DNA of 64,000 nt from Nocardioides marmorisolisilvae (GTDB taxonomy: Bacteria > Actinomycetota > Actinomycetes > Propionibacteriales > Nocardioidaceae). The notes beneath the pieces are model-generated. The model ran no database searches and was not told the origin of the DNA. It saw only the letters and a program-made list of their open reading frames with translations. Below, one piece after another: positions 50,749-60,386 of the stretch (positions are counted from its first letter, which is position 1; each line of letters opens with the position of its first letter). A program made the position numbers and the translations under genes. The DNA lies in contig NZ_CP134227.1 of assembly GCF_031656915.1 (NCBI RefSeq), forward strand, positions 1,860,001 to 1,924,000. Reading direction: 5' to 3'.

Positions 50749-51687
50749 ATGAACGATTTCGTGGTGGAGACCGAGGGGCTCACCAAGTGCTACGGCGACG
50801 GGGCCTCGGCCCGGCTGGCCGTCGACGCGGTGAGCATGACCGTGCGGCGCGGTGAGGTGTACGGCTTCCTGGGGCCAAACGGGGCCGGGAAGACGACCAC
50901 CCTGCGGATGCTGCTGGGCCTGATCGCGCCGACGTCAGGGACCGCCCGGGTGCTCGGGTCGCCGGCGGGACAGCCGGGCGTGACCGCGCGGGTCGGGGCA
51001 CTGATCGAGGGGCCGGGCTTCTTCCCCTACCTGAGCGGGCGGGAGAACCTGGTCGCGATGGCTCGCTACCGCGGCCTCGACGATCGGCTGGCCGACGGTG
51101 CGCTGGCTCGGGTCGACCTGGCCGACCGCGGCGGTGACCGGTTCAAGTCCTACTCGCTGGGCATGAAGCAGCGCCTCGGCGTCGCAGCAGCTCTGATGGG
51201 TGACCCGGAGCTGATCATCCTCGACGAGCCGACCAACGGGCTCGACCCGGCCGGGATGGCCGACATGCGCGAGCTGATCGTCGACCTGGCCGCGGCCGGC
51301 CAGACCGTGGTGCTCTCGAGCCACCTGCTCGCGGAGGTCCAGGAGATCTGCGACCGGGTCGGGGTGATCTCCCAGGGTCGGCTGCTGCGTGAGTCCACCG
51401 TCGCGGAGCTGCGCGGCATCTCCTCTCTGGTCGTGCGCGCGACCCCGCTCGAGGAGAGCCTCGCCCTGTCCATGCGGCTGGCTGGTGACCACGGTGTCGC
51501 CGTCCTCGGGGACCGGCTGCGGCTCGCACTCACCCCGGACCGGGCGCCCGACGTCGTCCGCGCCCTGGTCGCAGCCGGGATCGACGTGCACGAGGTGACC
51601 ACGAGCGAACGAACCCTCGAAGAGGTGTTCTTCGAGATGACCACGACGAGCCCGGCCCGCGCCGGGGTGCAGGAGGCAGCGCGATGA
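50749..51687 (+). CDS. ABC transporter ATP-binding protein (ABC-2 type)
   Basis: A 312-residue ATPase. Walker A G-P-N-G-A-G-K-T-T near 43-51, Q-loop near 92, signature L-G-M-K-Q-R-L near 139-145 (family: SxGMKQRL), Walker B L-I-I-L-D-E-P-T-N-G near 158. It lies 130 bases from the kinase gene in divergent orientation. Together with the following permease it makes an antimicrobial-resistance or lipid-export ABC-2 pump, probably controlled by the two-component system. Confidence 0.95.
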   Translation: MNDFVVETEGLTKCYGDGASARLAVDAVSMTVRRGEVYGFLGPNGAGKTTTLRMLLGLIAPTSGTARVLGSPAGQPGVTARVGALIEGPGFFPYLSGRENLVAMARYRGLDDRLADGALARVDLADRGGDRFKSYSLGMKQRLGVAAALMGDPELIILDEPTNGLDPAGMADMRELIVDLAAAGQTVVLSSHLLAEVQEICDRVGVISQGRLLRESTVAELRGISSLVVRATPLEESLALSMRLAGDHGVAVLGDRLRLALTPDRAPDVVRALVAAGIDVHEVTTSERTLEEVFFEMTTTSPARAGVQEAAR

Positions 51688-52553
51688 GCGCGATGAGTAC
51701 GACGAGCCCGCTGATCGCCAGCGTTGACGCCGAGCTCTACCGGATCCGGAAGTGGCCGGCGGTATGGGTGACCCTCGGCGCCTGGCTGCTCCTGAGCGCG
51801 CTGTTCGGCTACGTGTTCAACTATGTGGCCTACCGCACCGGGAGCAACACCTTCTCCAACGAGGGCGAGAGCGCCTCGGCCCTGCTCGGCTCGATCCTGC
51901 CGGCCGCCGTACCCCACACGCTGATCGACGGGATGCCGATGTTCGGCGGCGCGCTGATGCTGGTGCTCGGGGCGATCGTGGCCGGCAACGGCTACGGCTG
52001 GGGGACCTGGAAGACCGTCTTCACCCAGGGCCCGTCTCGACGGTCCACGGTCCTCGGTTCGCTCGGCGCGCTGACGATCTTCGTCGTCGGGGTGGTCGCG
52101 GTGACCTTCGTCTTCGACCTCGGGCTCTCGCTGCTGGTCGCGGCGAGCGAGTCCCAGGCCGTCGTCTGGCCCGGTCTCGCGGAGTCGCTGCGGTCGATGG
52201 GGGCAGGCTTCCTGGTGATCGAGATGTGGAGCCTGGTGGGGTACCTGCTCGGCACCCTCGCCCGGGGGCCTGCGCTGTCGGTCGGCCTGGGCCTGCTGTG
52301 GGCGCTGGTGATCGAGAACCTGCTCCGCGGAGTCGGGACGATGCTGCACTGGGTCGCGGTGATCACCCACTTCCTCCCCGGTACGGCGGCCGGATCGCTG
52401 GTCGGCTCTATCGTGGGCGTGGGTGGCCCGGACAGCACGCCCGGCGTCGTCGGGGCGATCTCCGGGGAGCGCGGCGCGTGGACGCTGGCGGCGTACCTGG
52501 TGCTGCTGCCCGTCGCGATCCTCTCCCTGGTCCGGCGCCGCGACGTGGCCTAG
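51684..52553 (+). CDS. ABC-2 type transporter permease
   Basis: A 289-residue protein starting 4 bases before the end of the ATPase gene (ATGA). Six membrane segments are visible, with a long extracellular loop after the first, the usual ABC-2 permease topology. R-I-R-K-W-P-A-V near the N terminus is a coupling-helix-like element. Its substrate is unknown. Confidence 0.9.
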   Translation: MSAMSTTSPLIASVDAELYRIRKWPAVWVTLGAWLLLSALFGYVFNYVAYRTGSNTFSNEGESASALLGSILPAAVPHTLIDGMPMFGGALMLVLGAIVAGNGYGWGTWKTVFTQGPSRRSTVLGSLGALTIFVVGVVAVTFVFDLGLSLLVAASESQAVVWPGLAESLRSMGAGFLVIEMWSLVGYLLGTLARGPALSVGLGLLWALVIENLLRGVGTMLHWVAVITHFLPGTAAGSLVGSIVGVGGPDSTPGVVGAISGERGAWTLAAYLVLLPVAILSLVRRRDVA

Positions 52554-54215
<1,662 letters not shown>

Positions 54216-54222
54216 GGACTTT

Positions 54223-54290
54223 CCCAGGTTGAGAACCCAAAGTCCCTCTTCACCCAGCAGAGTCGGTGTGTGAAGAGGGACCTTCCTGGG
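54223..54290. terminator. Nested stem-loop at the convergent serC / macrodomain gene ends
   Basis: Outer arms CCCAGG (54223-54228) and CCTGGG (54285-54290) enclose a 12-bp perfect dyad GTCCCTCTTCAC (54242-54253) and GTGAAGAGGGAC (54270-54281). The macrodomain stop codon lies inside it. A shared bidirectional terminator is likely, and similar structured sequence might be a dispersed repeat. Confidence 0.6.
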
Positions 54291-54822
54291 TGAGGTCGTC
54301 GCCGTCGGCGGATCCTGCACTCCCCGCCGGGGACAGTCGCGCCACGATCGCGTCGTACATCGACCGACCGAAGGCCACCAGCCGGGCCTCCTCGACCCCG
54401 GTGTCGGCCGCACTCAGGGTCTCCACCGCGGCAGCGACCGCGTCCTCGCGCGGCCAGCCGTAGACGCCGGCGGAGATCAGTGGGAAGGCGACGGTCCGGG
54501 CGCCCAGCTCGTCGGCGACCCGCAGCGCGTTGGCGTAGCAGGACGTCAGCAGCGACCGGTCGCGTTGGCCGGCGGTGTGGTTGGGCCCGACGACGTGGAT
54601 CACCCATCGCGCAGGCAGCTCGCCTGCCGTGGTCCAGCCCGCCTGACCGGTCGGCAGACCGTCGGGGAACCGGGCGATGCAGTCGTCCAGGATCGCCGGG
54701 CCGCCCGCGGCGTGGATGGCGCCGTCGACGCCGCCGCCGCCACGCATCGCCGAGTTGGCGGCGTTCACCACCGCGTCGACCTGTTGCTCGGTGATGTCGC
54801 CCTGGACGCAGGTGATCCTCAT
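54250..54822 (-). CDS. Macrodomain protein, O-acetyl-ADP-ribose deacetylase type
   Basis: A 190-residue macrodomain from the ATG at 54822. Blocks: Q-G-D-I-T near residue 7, V-N-A-A-N-S-A-M-R-G-G-G-G-V-D-G-A-I near 20-37, G-P-N-H-T-A-G near 80, A-F-P-L-I-S-A-G-V-Y-G-W-P near 112. Binds ADP-ribose and removes it from OAADPR or proteins. This may link functionally with the sirtuin at 29256, which makes OAADPR, but the genes are 24 kb apart. The last 20 residues fall in the stem-loop and are probably not conserved. Confidence 0.9.
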   Translation of the reverse strand: MRITCVQGDITEQQVDAVVNAANSAMRGGGGVDGAIHAAGGPAILDDCIARFPDGLPTGQAGWTTAGELPARWVIHVVGPNHTAGQRDRSLLTSCYANALRVADELGARTVAFPLISAGVYGWPREDAVAAAVETLSAADTGVEEARLVAFGRSMYDAIVARLSPAGSAGSADGDDLTQEGPSSHTDSAG

Positions 54823-54867
54823 GCCGGCAGCGTACGACGAGGCGTCGAGGTGGCCCCGGGTCACGAC

Positions 54868-56076
54868 TCAGGGCTTCGGGTCGGCCGGCTGCTCGAGCAG
54901 ATCGGCCAACTTGGGCCGCAGGTGCCACTGCGCGACCAGCTCGTCGTACTCATCGCGGACGCCGGAGGCGCCGGTCCGCACCGCGCGGAGAAGGGTGTTG
55001 CGCGGGGTGTGCCGGCTCGGCACGAACTCGATCACCTCGACGCGATAGCCCTCGGCCCGCAGCAGCGCGGCGCGCAATGCGTCGGTCAGGGTGTCGGCCA
55101 ACCGTTCGCGCAGGATGCCGTCGCGGACCAGCAGGGAGTACGGCGCCGGGGCCCCGCGGTTCCGGAGCTGGGCTGCGACGTCGTGGTGGCAGCAGGGCGC
55201 CGCCAGCACGACCGTCGCGTCCCAGTCGACCGCCCGGGCGAGCGCATCATCGGTCGCGGTGTCACAGGCGTGCAGAGCCAGCACCACGTCGGGCGGCTGG
55301 GCGAGGGTGACCCCGTCGATGGTGCCGACCACGAACTCGATGCGCTCACCGACGCCCAGACGCTCGGCCACCTCGCTGTTGTGCCTGCGCGCCTGCTCCT
55401 TGACGTCCACCCCGACCAGCCGTGCGGGCAGGTCGCGCTCGTCCAGCCAGGCCTGGGCCGCGAAGGTGAGGTAGGCGTTGCCGCAGCCGAGGTCCACCAC
55501 CTGCCATGGATCGGCCGTGGTCGGCGTCCGCAGCCGGCCGCCCGACATCGCATCGTCCAGGGCGGCGGCGAGGGCGCGCAGGAACTCATCGACCTGGCGG
55601 TACTTCGCCTGCCGACTCGGCCGCACCTTGCCCGCCGCGTCGCTGATGTCGAGCTCGCGGAGCACGGGGTGGTCCGGCCGGAGCAGGCGCTCCTTGTCCC
55701 GGTCGTGCGACCGGTCGGGGGCCGCCGCCCCGTCGGTCCGGACGGTGGCGTGGGTCAGCGCGCGGCCCTTCTTGGTGACCCGCAGCTGGTATGTCGACAC
55801 ATCGGTCTCCACGTGCCAGTTGCCGAACGGCTCTGCCAGCAGGTCGTCGACCGCGGTGGCAGCGTCCTCGTGGTTGGTGGTGAACGCCTGGGTCTCGTCG
55901 TACGCCGTGACCTGCAGGCGGCGCCCGGCCTTCAGGTCGACGTACCGCATCTCGACCCGCCGCCAGCGGGGCTGTTCTCCGCGCCGCCGGCCGGACGCGA
56001 CTGCACGCACCAGCGCGGCGTCATCGAGGAGGAAGCCTCGGATGCCGTCGAGGGCGTTGGTGAGCGAGGGGTCCAT
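54868..56076 (-). CDS. SAM-dependent methyltransferase, class I
   Basis: A 402-residue protein from the ATG at 56076 (GTG at 56085 overlapping a tiny upstream ORF is possible). The N-terminal half is an unknown domain with V-E-M-R-Y-V-D-L-K-A-G-R near 40. The methyltransferase core shows V-V-D-L-G-C-G-N-A-Y-L-T-F near 173, the Asp of motif II near 195, A-L-H-A-C-D-T-A-T-D near 246 and P-C-C-H-H near 274, a pattern found in THUMP-less methyltransferases. The substrate is unknown. It runs convergent to no gene; a 45-base gap separates it from the macrodomain gene. Confidence 0.8.
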   Translation of the reverse strand: MDPSLTNALDGIRGFLLDDAALVRAVASGRRRGEQPRWRRVEMRYVDLKAGRRLQVTAYDETQAFTTNHEDAATAVDDLLAEPFGNWHVETDVSTYQLRVTKKGRALTHATVRTDGAAAPDRSHDRDKERLLRPDHPVLRELDISDAAGKVRPSRQAKYRQVDEFLRALAAALDDAMSGGRLRTPTTADPWQVVDLGCGNAYLTFAAQAWLDERDLPARLVGVDVKEQARRHNSEVAERLGVGERIEFVVGTIDGVTLAQPPDVVLALHACDTATDDALARAVDWDATVVLAAPCCHHDVAAQLRNRGAPAPYSLLVRDGILRERLADTLTDALRAALLRAEGYRVEVIEFVPSRHTPRNTLLRAVRTGASGVRDEYDELVAQWHLRPKLADLLEQPADPKP

Positions 56077-56081
56077 CGGAG

Positions 56082-56168
56082 TCACTTCAGCAGGGCGGCG
56101 ATCAGGACGATCAGCAGCAGCCCCGCCAAGGCGCACGGAATCAGCAGGCGGCGGTAGCGGGGATGCAC
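56082..56168 (-). CDS. Possible 28-residue single-pass membrane peptide
   Basis: GTG at 56168 gives 28 residues starting M-H-P-R-Y-R-R and ending in A-A-L-L-K. Residues 8-27 are one hydrophobic segment (L-L-I-P-C-A-L-A-G-L-L-L-I-V-L-I-A-A-L-L). Its TGA overlaps an in-frame GTG of the methyltransferase gene (GTGA), which suggests coupling. It is too short for statistical support. Confidence 0.4.
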   Translation of the reverse strand: MHPRYRRLLIPCALAGLLLIVLIAALLK

Positions 56169-56220
56169 GTGGCGAGCCTAGCGACTGGGCGTTCGGCCGC
56201 GCAGCGCCGATCGCGGCGCC

Positions 56221-57546
56221 TCACGCGGCCATGACGGTGTCGGTGGTCTCCTCGGTGGACGTGCGTGGCCGGCCGAGCCACGGGCTGCCGGTGAGACCTC
56301 GGAACACCACCGCGGCGAGGACGATGCCCGCCAGCGACATCAGCCCGCCTCCGATCAGCGTCCAACGCGCGCCGAAGGTGGCACCGACCCAGCCGACGAT
56401 CGGGGCGCCGATGGGTGTGCCGCCCATCACCAGCATCATGTAGAGCGCCATCACCCGACCGCGCATCGAGGGGCTCGTGCCCAGCTGGACCGTGGTGTTG
56501 GCGGAGTTCAGCATCGTCAGGATGCAGAAGCCGAGCACGGGCGTGGTCACGGCGAACATGAGATAGCTCGGCATCAGCCCGAGGGCGATCTCGACCAGCG
56601 CGAAGGCGATCCCCGCGATGATCACGTAGTGCGGGCGTGGCTTGGCCACCCGACGAGCGCCCAAGAGCGCACCGGTCAGCGAGCCGACGGCCAGGGTGGT
56701 GCCGAGGATGCCGTACTCCCCCGGCCCCTTGTGGAACACCTGGGTGGCCATCAGCGCCGAGGTCATCTGAAAGTTCATCCCGAAGGTGCCCGCGAAGAAG
56801 CCTGCCGTCAGGATCATCGAGAGGTCCGGCCGGCTGCGCACGTAGCGGAAGCCGTCCCGGATCATTCCCTTGCCGCGTGGCGCCCGGGGGTTCTCGAAGA
56901 GCTCGTGGTCACGCATCAGCCCCAGCGCGCCGATGACAGCGAGGTAGCTGACCGCGTTGAGCAGGATCACCAGCCCGGTGGCACGCAGCGCATGCGCATC
57001 CACCACGCGGCTGGTCTGGATCGCTCCGCCGAGCGCGGCGATCAGGAAGCCGGCGATCGCCGGTCCCATCACCCGGGCGAGGTTGAACGAGGCGGAGTTC
57101 AGGCCGACCGCGTTGGTCAGGTCGTCGGGTCCGACCATCTCGCTGACGAACGACTGCCGGGCCGGCGCGTCGAAGGCCGATCCGATCCCGAAGCTGAACG
57201 CGACCGCATAGACCATCCACGCCTCGACCACGCCGGTGATCGCCAGCATGGCAAGGACGAAGGACCAGCACGCCATCCACGCCTGGGTCAGCTGGAGCAG
57301 GCGGCGCTTGGACATCCGGTCGGCGACCAGCCCGGCGTACGGCGAGAGGAGCAGCACCGGCAGGAACTGCAGCCCGGTGGTGATGCCCAGTGATGTGCTC
57401 GCCTGGGCATGGCTGCCGCCGTGCAGCTGCAGGACCAGCCAGTCCTGGCCGATGCGCTGGATCCAGGTACCGGTATTGGAGACGACGCTGCCGCTGGCGT
57501 AGAGGCGGTAGTTGCGGACGCGGAGGGCGCGGAAGGTCGGGCTCAA
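56221..57546 (-). CDS. Major facilitator superfamily exporter (EntS/MFS_3-like)
   Basis: A 441-residue transporter with 12 membrane segments. N-terminal S-N-T-G-T-W-I-Q-R-I-G near residues 19-30, the A-domain loop L-V-A-D-R-M-S-K-R-R near 71 (MFS motif A). The family contains EntS and other efflux pumps. It is the second gene after a MarR regulator whose stop overlaps its start (ATGA), so expression is probably ligand-controlled. Confidence 0.9.
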   Translation of the reverse strand: MSPTFRALRVRNYRLYASGSVVSNTGTWIQRIGQDWLVLQLHGGSHAQASTSLGITTGLQFLPVLLLSPYAGLVADRMSKRRLLQLTQAWMACWSFVLAMLAITGVVEAWMVYAVAFSFGIGSAFDAPARQSFVSEMVGPDDLTNAVGLNSASFNLARVMGPAIAGFLIAALGGAIQTSRVVDAHALRATGLVILLNAVSYLAVIGALGLMRDHELFENPRAPRGKGMIRDGFRYVRSRPDLSMILTAGFFAGTFGMNFQMTSALMATQVFHKGPGEYGILGTTLAVGSLTGALLGARRVAKPRPHYVIIAGIAFALVEIALGLMPSYLMFAVTTPVLGFCILTMLNSANTTVQLGTSPSMRGRVMALYMMLVMGGTPIGAPIVGWVGATFGARWTLIGGGLMSLAGIVLAAVVFRGLTGSPWLGRPRTSTEETTDTVMAA

Positions 57547-57992
57547 GCGGTCGCCAACCCCTGCAGGATCGGCGCGGCCGCGCGCAGCACGGCACGTTCG
57601 TCGGCAGTGAGCTCGGTGAGGCGCTGGGCGAGCCAGGCGTCGCGGCGCGCGCGGTCGGCACGGAGGGTGTCCCGGCCGTGCTCGGAGAGACGGACCAGGA
57701 TCTGCCGACCGTCGGTCTCGTGCGGCCGCCTCTCGACGTACCCACCCTCCTCGAGGCAGTTCACCGTGCGCGTCATGCTCGGCGGCTGCACCCGCTCCTG
57801 CCGGGCGAGGTCACCGATCGTCAGCTCGTCGTTGTGGCGGGCCAGGCAGCCCAGGACCGACATCGCCGGGATGCTCAGCTCGTTGTCGGGGTGTCGCTCG
57901 TTGGTCAACCGTCGGCGCAGCCGCATCACGGCCAGCCGCAGCTCCGAGGCCAGCCCCGCGTCCGTCCTCGCCACCTTCTCGTACGTCGGCAT
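57543..57992 (-). CDS. MarR-family regulator of the MFS gene
   Basis: A 149-residue MarR protein. Winged HTH: L-T-I-G-D-L-A-R-Q-E-R-V-Q-P-P-S-M near 56-72 and R-P-H-E-T-D-G-R near 87-94. It lies first in a two-gene operon with the MFS exporter, has an inverted repeat just upstream of its start, and is probably autoregulated. Confidence 0.93.
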   Translation of the reverse strand: MPTYEKVARTDAGLASELRLAVMRLRRRLTNERHPDNELSIPAMSVLGCLARHNDELTIGDLARQERVQPPSMTRTVNCLEEGGYVERRPHETDGRQILVRLSEHGRDTLRADRARRDAWLAQRLTELTADERAVLRAAAPILQGLATA

Positions 57993-57996
57993 GTCT

Positions 57997-58022
57997 TTAG
58001 CCTACCTCATTACCTTGGCTAA
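57997..58022. promoter_or_regulatory. Inverted repeat upstream of the MarR start
   Basis: TTAGCC (57997-58002) and GGCTAA (58017-58022), perfect 6-bp arms with a 14-base spacer, begin 5 bases before the MarR start codon. The position and dyad fit an operator. It also partly resembles an iron box, but the spacer does not match. Confidence 0.5.
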
Positions 58023-58041
58023 CCAATTGCGCTGTGACAGA

Positions 58042-58077
58042 AGGAACAGCAGGAGCAGCAGGAGCAGCGGGAGCAGC
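58042..58077. repeat. Four 9-bp tandem repeats upstream of the MarR gene
   Basis: AGGAACAGC, AGGAGCAGC, AGGAGCAGC, GGGAGCAGC in tandem, 50 to 85 bases before the MarR start. The repeats might be a slippage hotspot that varies between strains. Confidence 0.6.
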
Positions 58078-58095
58078 GGGCCGGCCGGCGTCGAC

Positions 58096-58210
58096 GCCGA
58101 GGCGGCGCAAAGTTGCCGCCAGGACGCGCCGAGGCGGCTGAACTTTGCAAACGGTGTGCAAACTTCAGCCGCCTCGGCCCGATCTCAGCGCAAAGTTGCG
58201 CCGCCTCGGC
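58096..58210. repeat. Four-unit intergenic hairpin repeat, copy 2
   Basis: Same layout as 41522-41644: direct units at 58096-58116 and 58128-58149, inverted units at 58157-58178 and 58190-58210. In the inner pair GGCTGAA is matched by TTCAGCC, whereas the outer pair has GGCGCAA and TTGCGCC. The change on both arms keeps pairing. The array ends 15 bases before the stop of the purine permease gene (minus strand) and precedes the MarR gene. Confidence 0.8.
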
Positions 58211-58225
58211 GAGATCCCCGCGGAG

Positions 58226-59635
58226 TCAGGTGAGCCAGGAGGTGATCGGGTTGATCGCGAAGTAGACCACGAACAGGGCCGCGATCACCCACAGCAGCGG
58301 GTGCACCTGGGCGCCCTTCGCGCGGACGATCTTGATCAGCACGTAGCTGACGAAGCCGGCACCGATGCCGACCGTGATCGAGTAGGTGAACGGCATCAGC
58401 GCGATGGTGAGGAACGCCGGTATGGCGATCTCGAGGTCGTCCCAGCTGATCCCCTTGACCTGCTGCATCATCAAGAACCCGACGAGCACGAGGGCGGGCA
58501 CGGCCGCCTCGCTCGGGATCACGTTGACCACCGTCGCGAAGGGCATCGCGAGCAGGAACAGCACTCCGGTCACCACGGGCGCGAGGCCGGTCCGGGCCCC
58601 TTCCCCCACGCCGGAGGCCGACTCGATGAACGCGGTGTTGGATGACACGCCCCCAAGCCCACCGGCACTGGCCGCGAGCGCGTCGACGATCAGGATGTTC
58701 CGCGAGCGTGGCGGCATCCCCTCTTCGTCAAGCAGCCCGGCCTCGGCGCCGATGGCCGTCATGGTGCCGAGCAGGTCGAAGAAGTCGGCCAGGACGAGCG
58801 TGAAAAGGAGCAGCACCGCGGTCACCACGCCCGCCGACTGGAACGAGCCGAGAAGGTTGAAGTGGCCGAGGGTGCCCAGGTCGGGCGTGCTGAAGATCTG
58901 TTCTGGCAGCTTGGGCACGTTCAGGCCCCAGCCGCCCGGGTTGTGGGCGGACTTGACGCCCTGATGACCGATCGCCTCGACGATGATCGCGACGATCGTG
59001 GTGGCCACGATCGAGATCAGGATCGCGCCCTTGACCCGGCGTACCCACAGGACCACCACCAGGGCCAGTCCGATCAGGAAGACGAAGACCGGCCAGCCGG
59101 ACAGCGTGCCGGTGGTGCCGAGTTGGACCGGCGTGCCTGCGCCGGCGCCGACGAACCCGGCGTCGGCGAAGCCGATCAGCGCGATGAAGAGGCCGATGCC
59201 TACCGAGATCGCGATCTTCAGCTGACCCGGTACGGCGCGGAACACCGCCGTCCGGAAGCCGGTCAGCACCAGGACCAGGATGATCAGGCCCTCGATGACG
59301 ACCAGGCCCATCGCGTCGGCCCAGGTCATCTTGCTGGCGACCGAGTAGGCGATGAAGGCGTTGAGTCCCAGACCTGCGGCGATGGACAGCGGGAAGTTCG
59401 CCACCAGCCCCATCACGATCGACATCACGCCCGCCACAAGCGCCGTGCCCGCGGCGATCATGGCGAAGTTGCCGTGGTCGGACCCGAGGAAGTGTCCCGA
59501 GTGGTCCCTGACCCCACTCAGGATGATCGGGTTGAGCACGATGATGTAGGCCATCGTGAAGAACGTGACGACACCGCCACGGATCTCCCGGGCGACGGTC
59601 GAGCCACGCTCGCTGATCTTGAAGAACTTGTCCAC
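58226..59635 (-). CDS. NCS2-family purine permease, AzgA-like
   Basis: A 469-residue permease from GTG 59635 with GGAAGGA before it. Many membrane segments, and family blocks: F-F-T-M-A-Y-I-I-V-L-N-P near residue 25-36, G-L-G-L-N-A-F near 92-98, and D-F-F-D-L-L-G-T near 279 and S-S-N-T-A-F-I-E-S-A-S-G near 325. AzgA-type proteins import hypoxanthine, guanine or adenine with protons. It is divergent from the DUF2530 gene by 72 bases. Confidence 0.93.
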   Translation of the reverse strand: MDKFFKISERGSTVAREIRGGVVTFFTMAYIIVLNPIILSGVRDHSGHFLGSDHGNFAMIAAGTALVAGVMSIVMGLVANFPLSIAAGLGLNAFIAYSVASKMTWADAMGLVVIEGLIILVLVLTGFRTAVFRAVPGQLKIAISVGIGLFIALIGFADAGFVGAGAGTPVQLGTTGTLSGWPVFVFLIGLALVVVLWVRRVKGAILISIVATTIVAIIVEAIGHQGVKSAHNPGGWGLNVPKLPEQIFSTPDLGTLGHFNLLGSFQSAGVVTAVLLLFTLVLADFFDLLGTMTAIGAEAGLLDEEGMPPRSRNILIVDALAASAGGLGGVSSNTAFIESASGVGEGARTGLAPVVTGVLFLLAMPFATVVNVIPSEAAVPALVLVGFLMMQQVKGISWDDLEIAIPAFLTIALMPFTYSITVGIGAGFVSYVLIKIVRAKGAQVHPLLWVIAALFVVYFAINPITSWLT

Positions 59636-59707
59636 GGGCGCATCCTTCCAAAGCCTCGGCCTCCCGGGCGGCGACTCGACCGGAGTGAGACGCAGTAGAT
59701 TTGTCGG

Positions 59708-59998
59708 GTGCCACCGGACCTGGACGGGCTGGGCCAGCCCGACGACTACGAGATCGGCAACCGCCACTACATCGTGGCCGATGTCGAGCCCCTGGACGTC
59801 GACGGCGTACGCACCCTCCAGGTCGGTACGGCGATCTGGGCGCTGGCGTTCCTGCTGCTGCTGCCCTTCTACGGACGGCTCCACGAGGACGGCCACCTCT
59901 GGTGGCTGTGGACCTGCGCGGCGGGGTTCGGCCTGGGCGTCCTCGGCTGGGACCACTGCCGTCGACGGCGCAATGCCCGGCGCGCCGCCGACGGCTGA
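59708..59998 (+). CDS. DUF2530 membrane protein (96 aa)
   Basis: A 96-residue protein from GTG 59708. Two membrane segments lie near residues 42-56 and 64-82, with D-G-V-R-T-L-Q-V-G-T-A-I-W-A near 32 and W-W-L-W-T-C-A-A-G-F near 65, as in the DUF2530 family of actinobacteria. The C-terminal end is Arg-rich. The function is unknown. Confidence 0.8.
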   Translation: MPPDLDGLGQPDDYEIGNRHYIVADVEPLDVDGVRTLQVGTAIWALAFLLLLPFYGRLHEDGHLWWLWTCAAGFGLGVLGWDHCRRRRNARRAADG

Positions 59999-60005
59999 GG
60001 CCGGC

Positions 60006-60386
60006 TCAGCGCCCGGGCGCCGGCTCGAACGCTGCCGCGTCCCCGTAGATCCGGTAGAGCCGGAAGTAGCGGGCGTACGCCGGCGCGCAGTACCCGTCGA
60101 TCACCCGGTAGGCCTTGGCGCCCGCGAGCACCTGGCCGCGCATCCCGGGCTGGTCGACCATGCCCCCGAAGAACTTCCGCATCCCGGCCACCAGTGACGC
60201 GCGCTCCTCGCGAGACATCTGCTGCCACTCGAGGCATCGTGCCGTGCGCACGGTCGCCGCGGGAGCCGGCACCACGTGGGCGACCGACTGCAGGTCCGAC
60301 GAGCTGCTTCCGCAGCCGCCGAGGACGAGCAGCGGCGCGAGTCCGAGCACTGCCACCGCGAGGCGCAGCATCTGTCCGCACCTCAT
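60006..60386 (-). CDS. Lipoprotein, hypothetical (126 aa)
   Basis: A 126-residue protein. The signal peptide ends in the lipobox L-G-G-C near residue 25, then a Ser linker. The mature part has two Cys (near 51 and 100) and a helical region. Start ATG at 60386 overlaps the stop of the upstream beta-helix gene by 4 bases, so the two are coupled. No domain was recognised. Confidence 0.65.
   Translation of the reverse strand: MRCGQMLRLAVAVLGLAPLLVLGGCGSSSSDLQSVAHVVPAPAATVRTARCLEWQQMSREERASLVAGMRKFFGGMVDQPGMRGQVLAGAKAYRVIDGYCAPAYARYFRLYRIYGDAAAFEPAPGR

Noticed and set aside
49536-50786. Longer start of the histidine kinase at 50786
   Set aside because: The extra residues are Arg/Ser rich and overlap the start of the divergent ABC gene. 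The ATG at 50618 precedes the first membrane segment.
57997-58022. Inverted repeat as an IdeR/DtxR iron box
   Set aside because: The half-sites TTAGCC/GGCTAA lie 14 bases apart, not in the 19-bp iron-box layout, and the position next to a MarR gene fits a MarR operator better.
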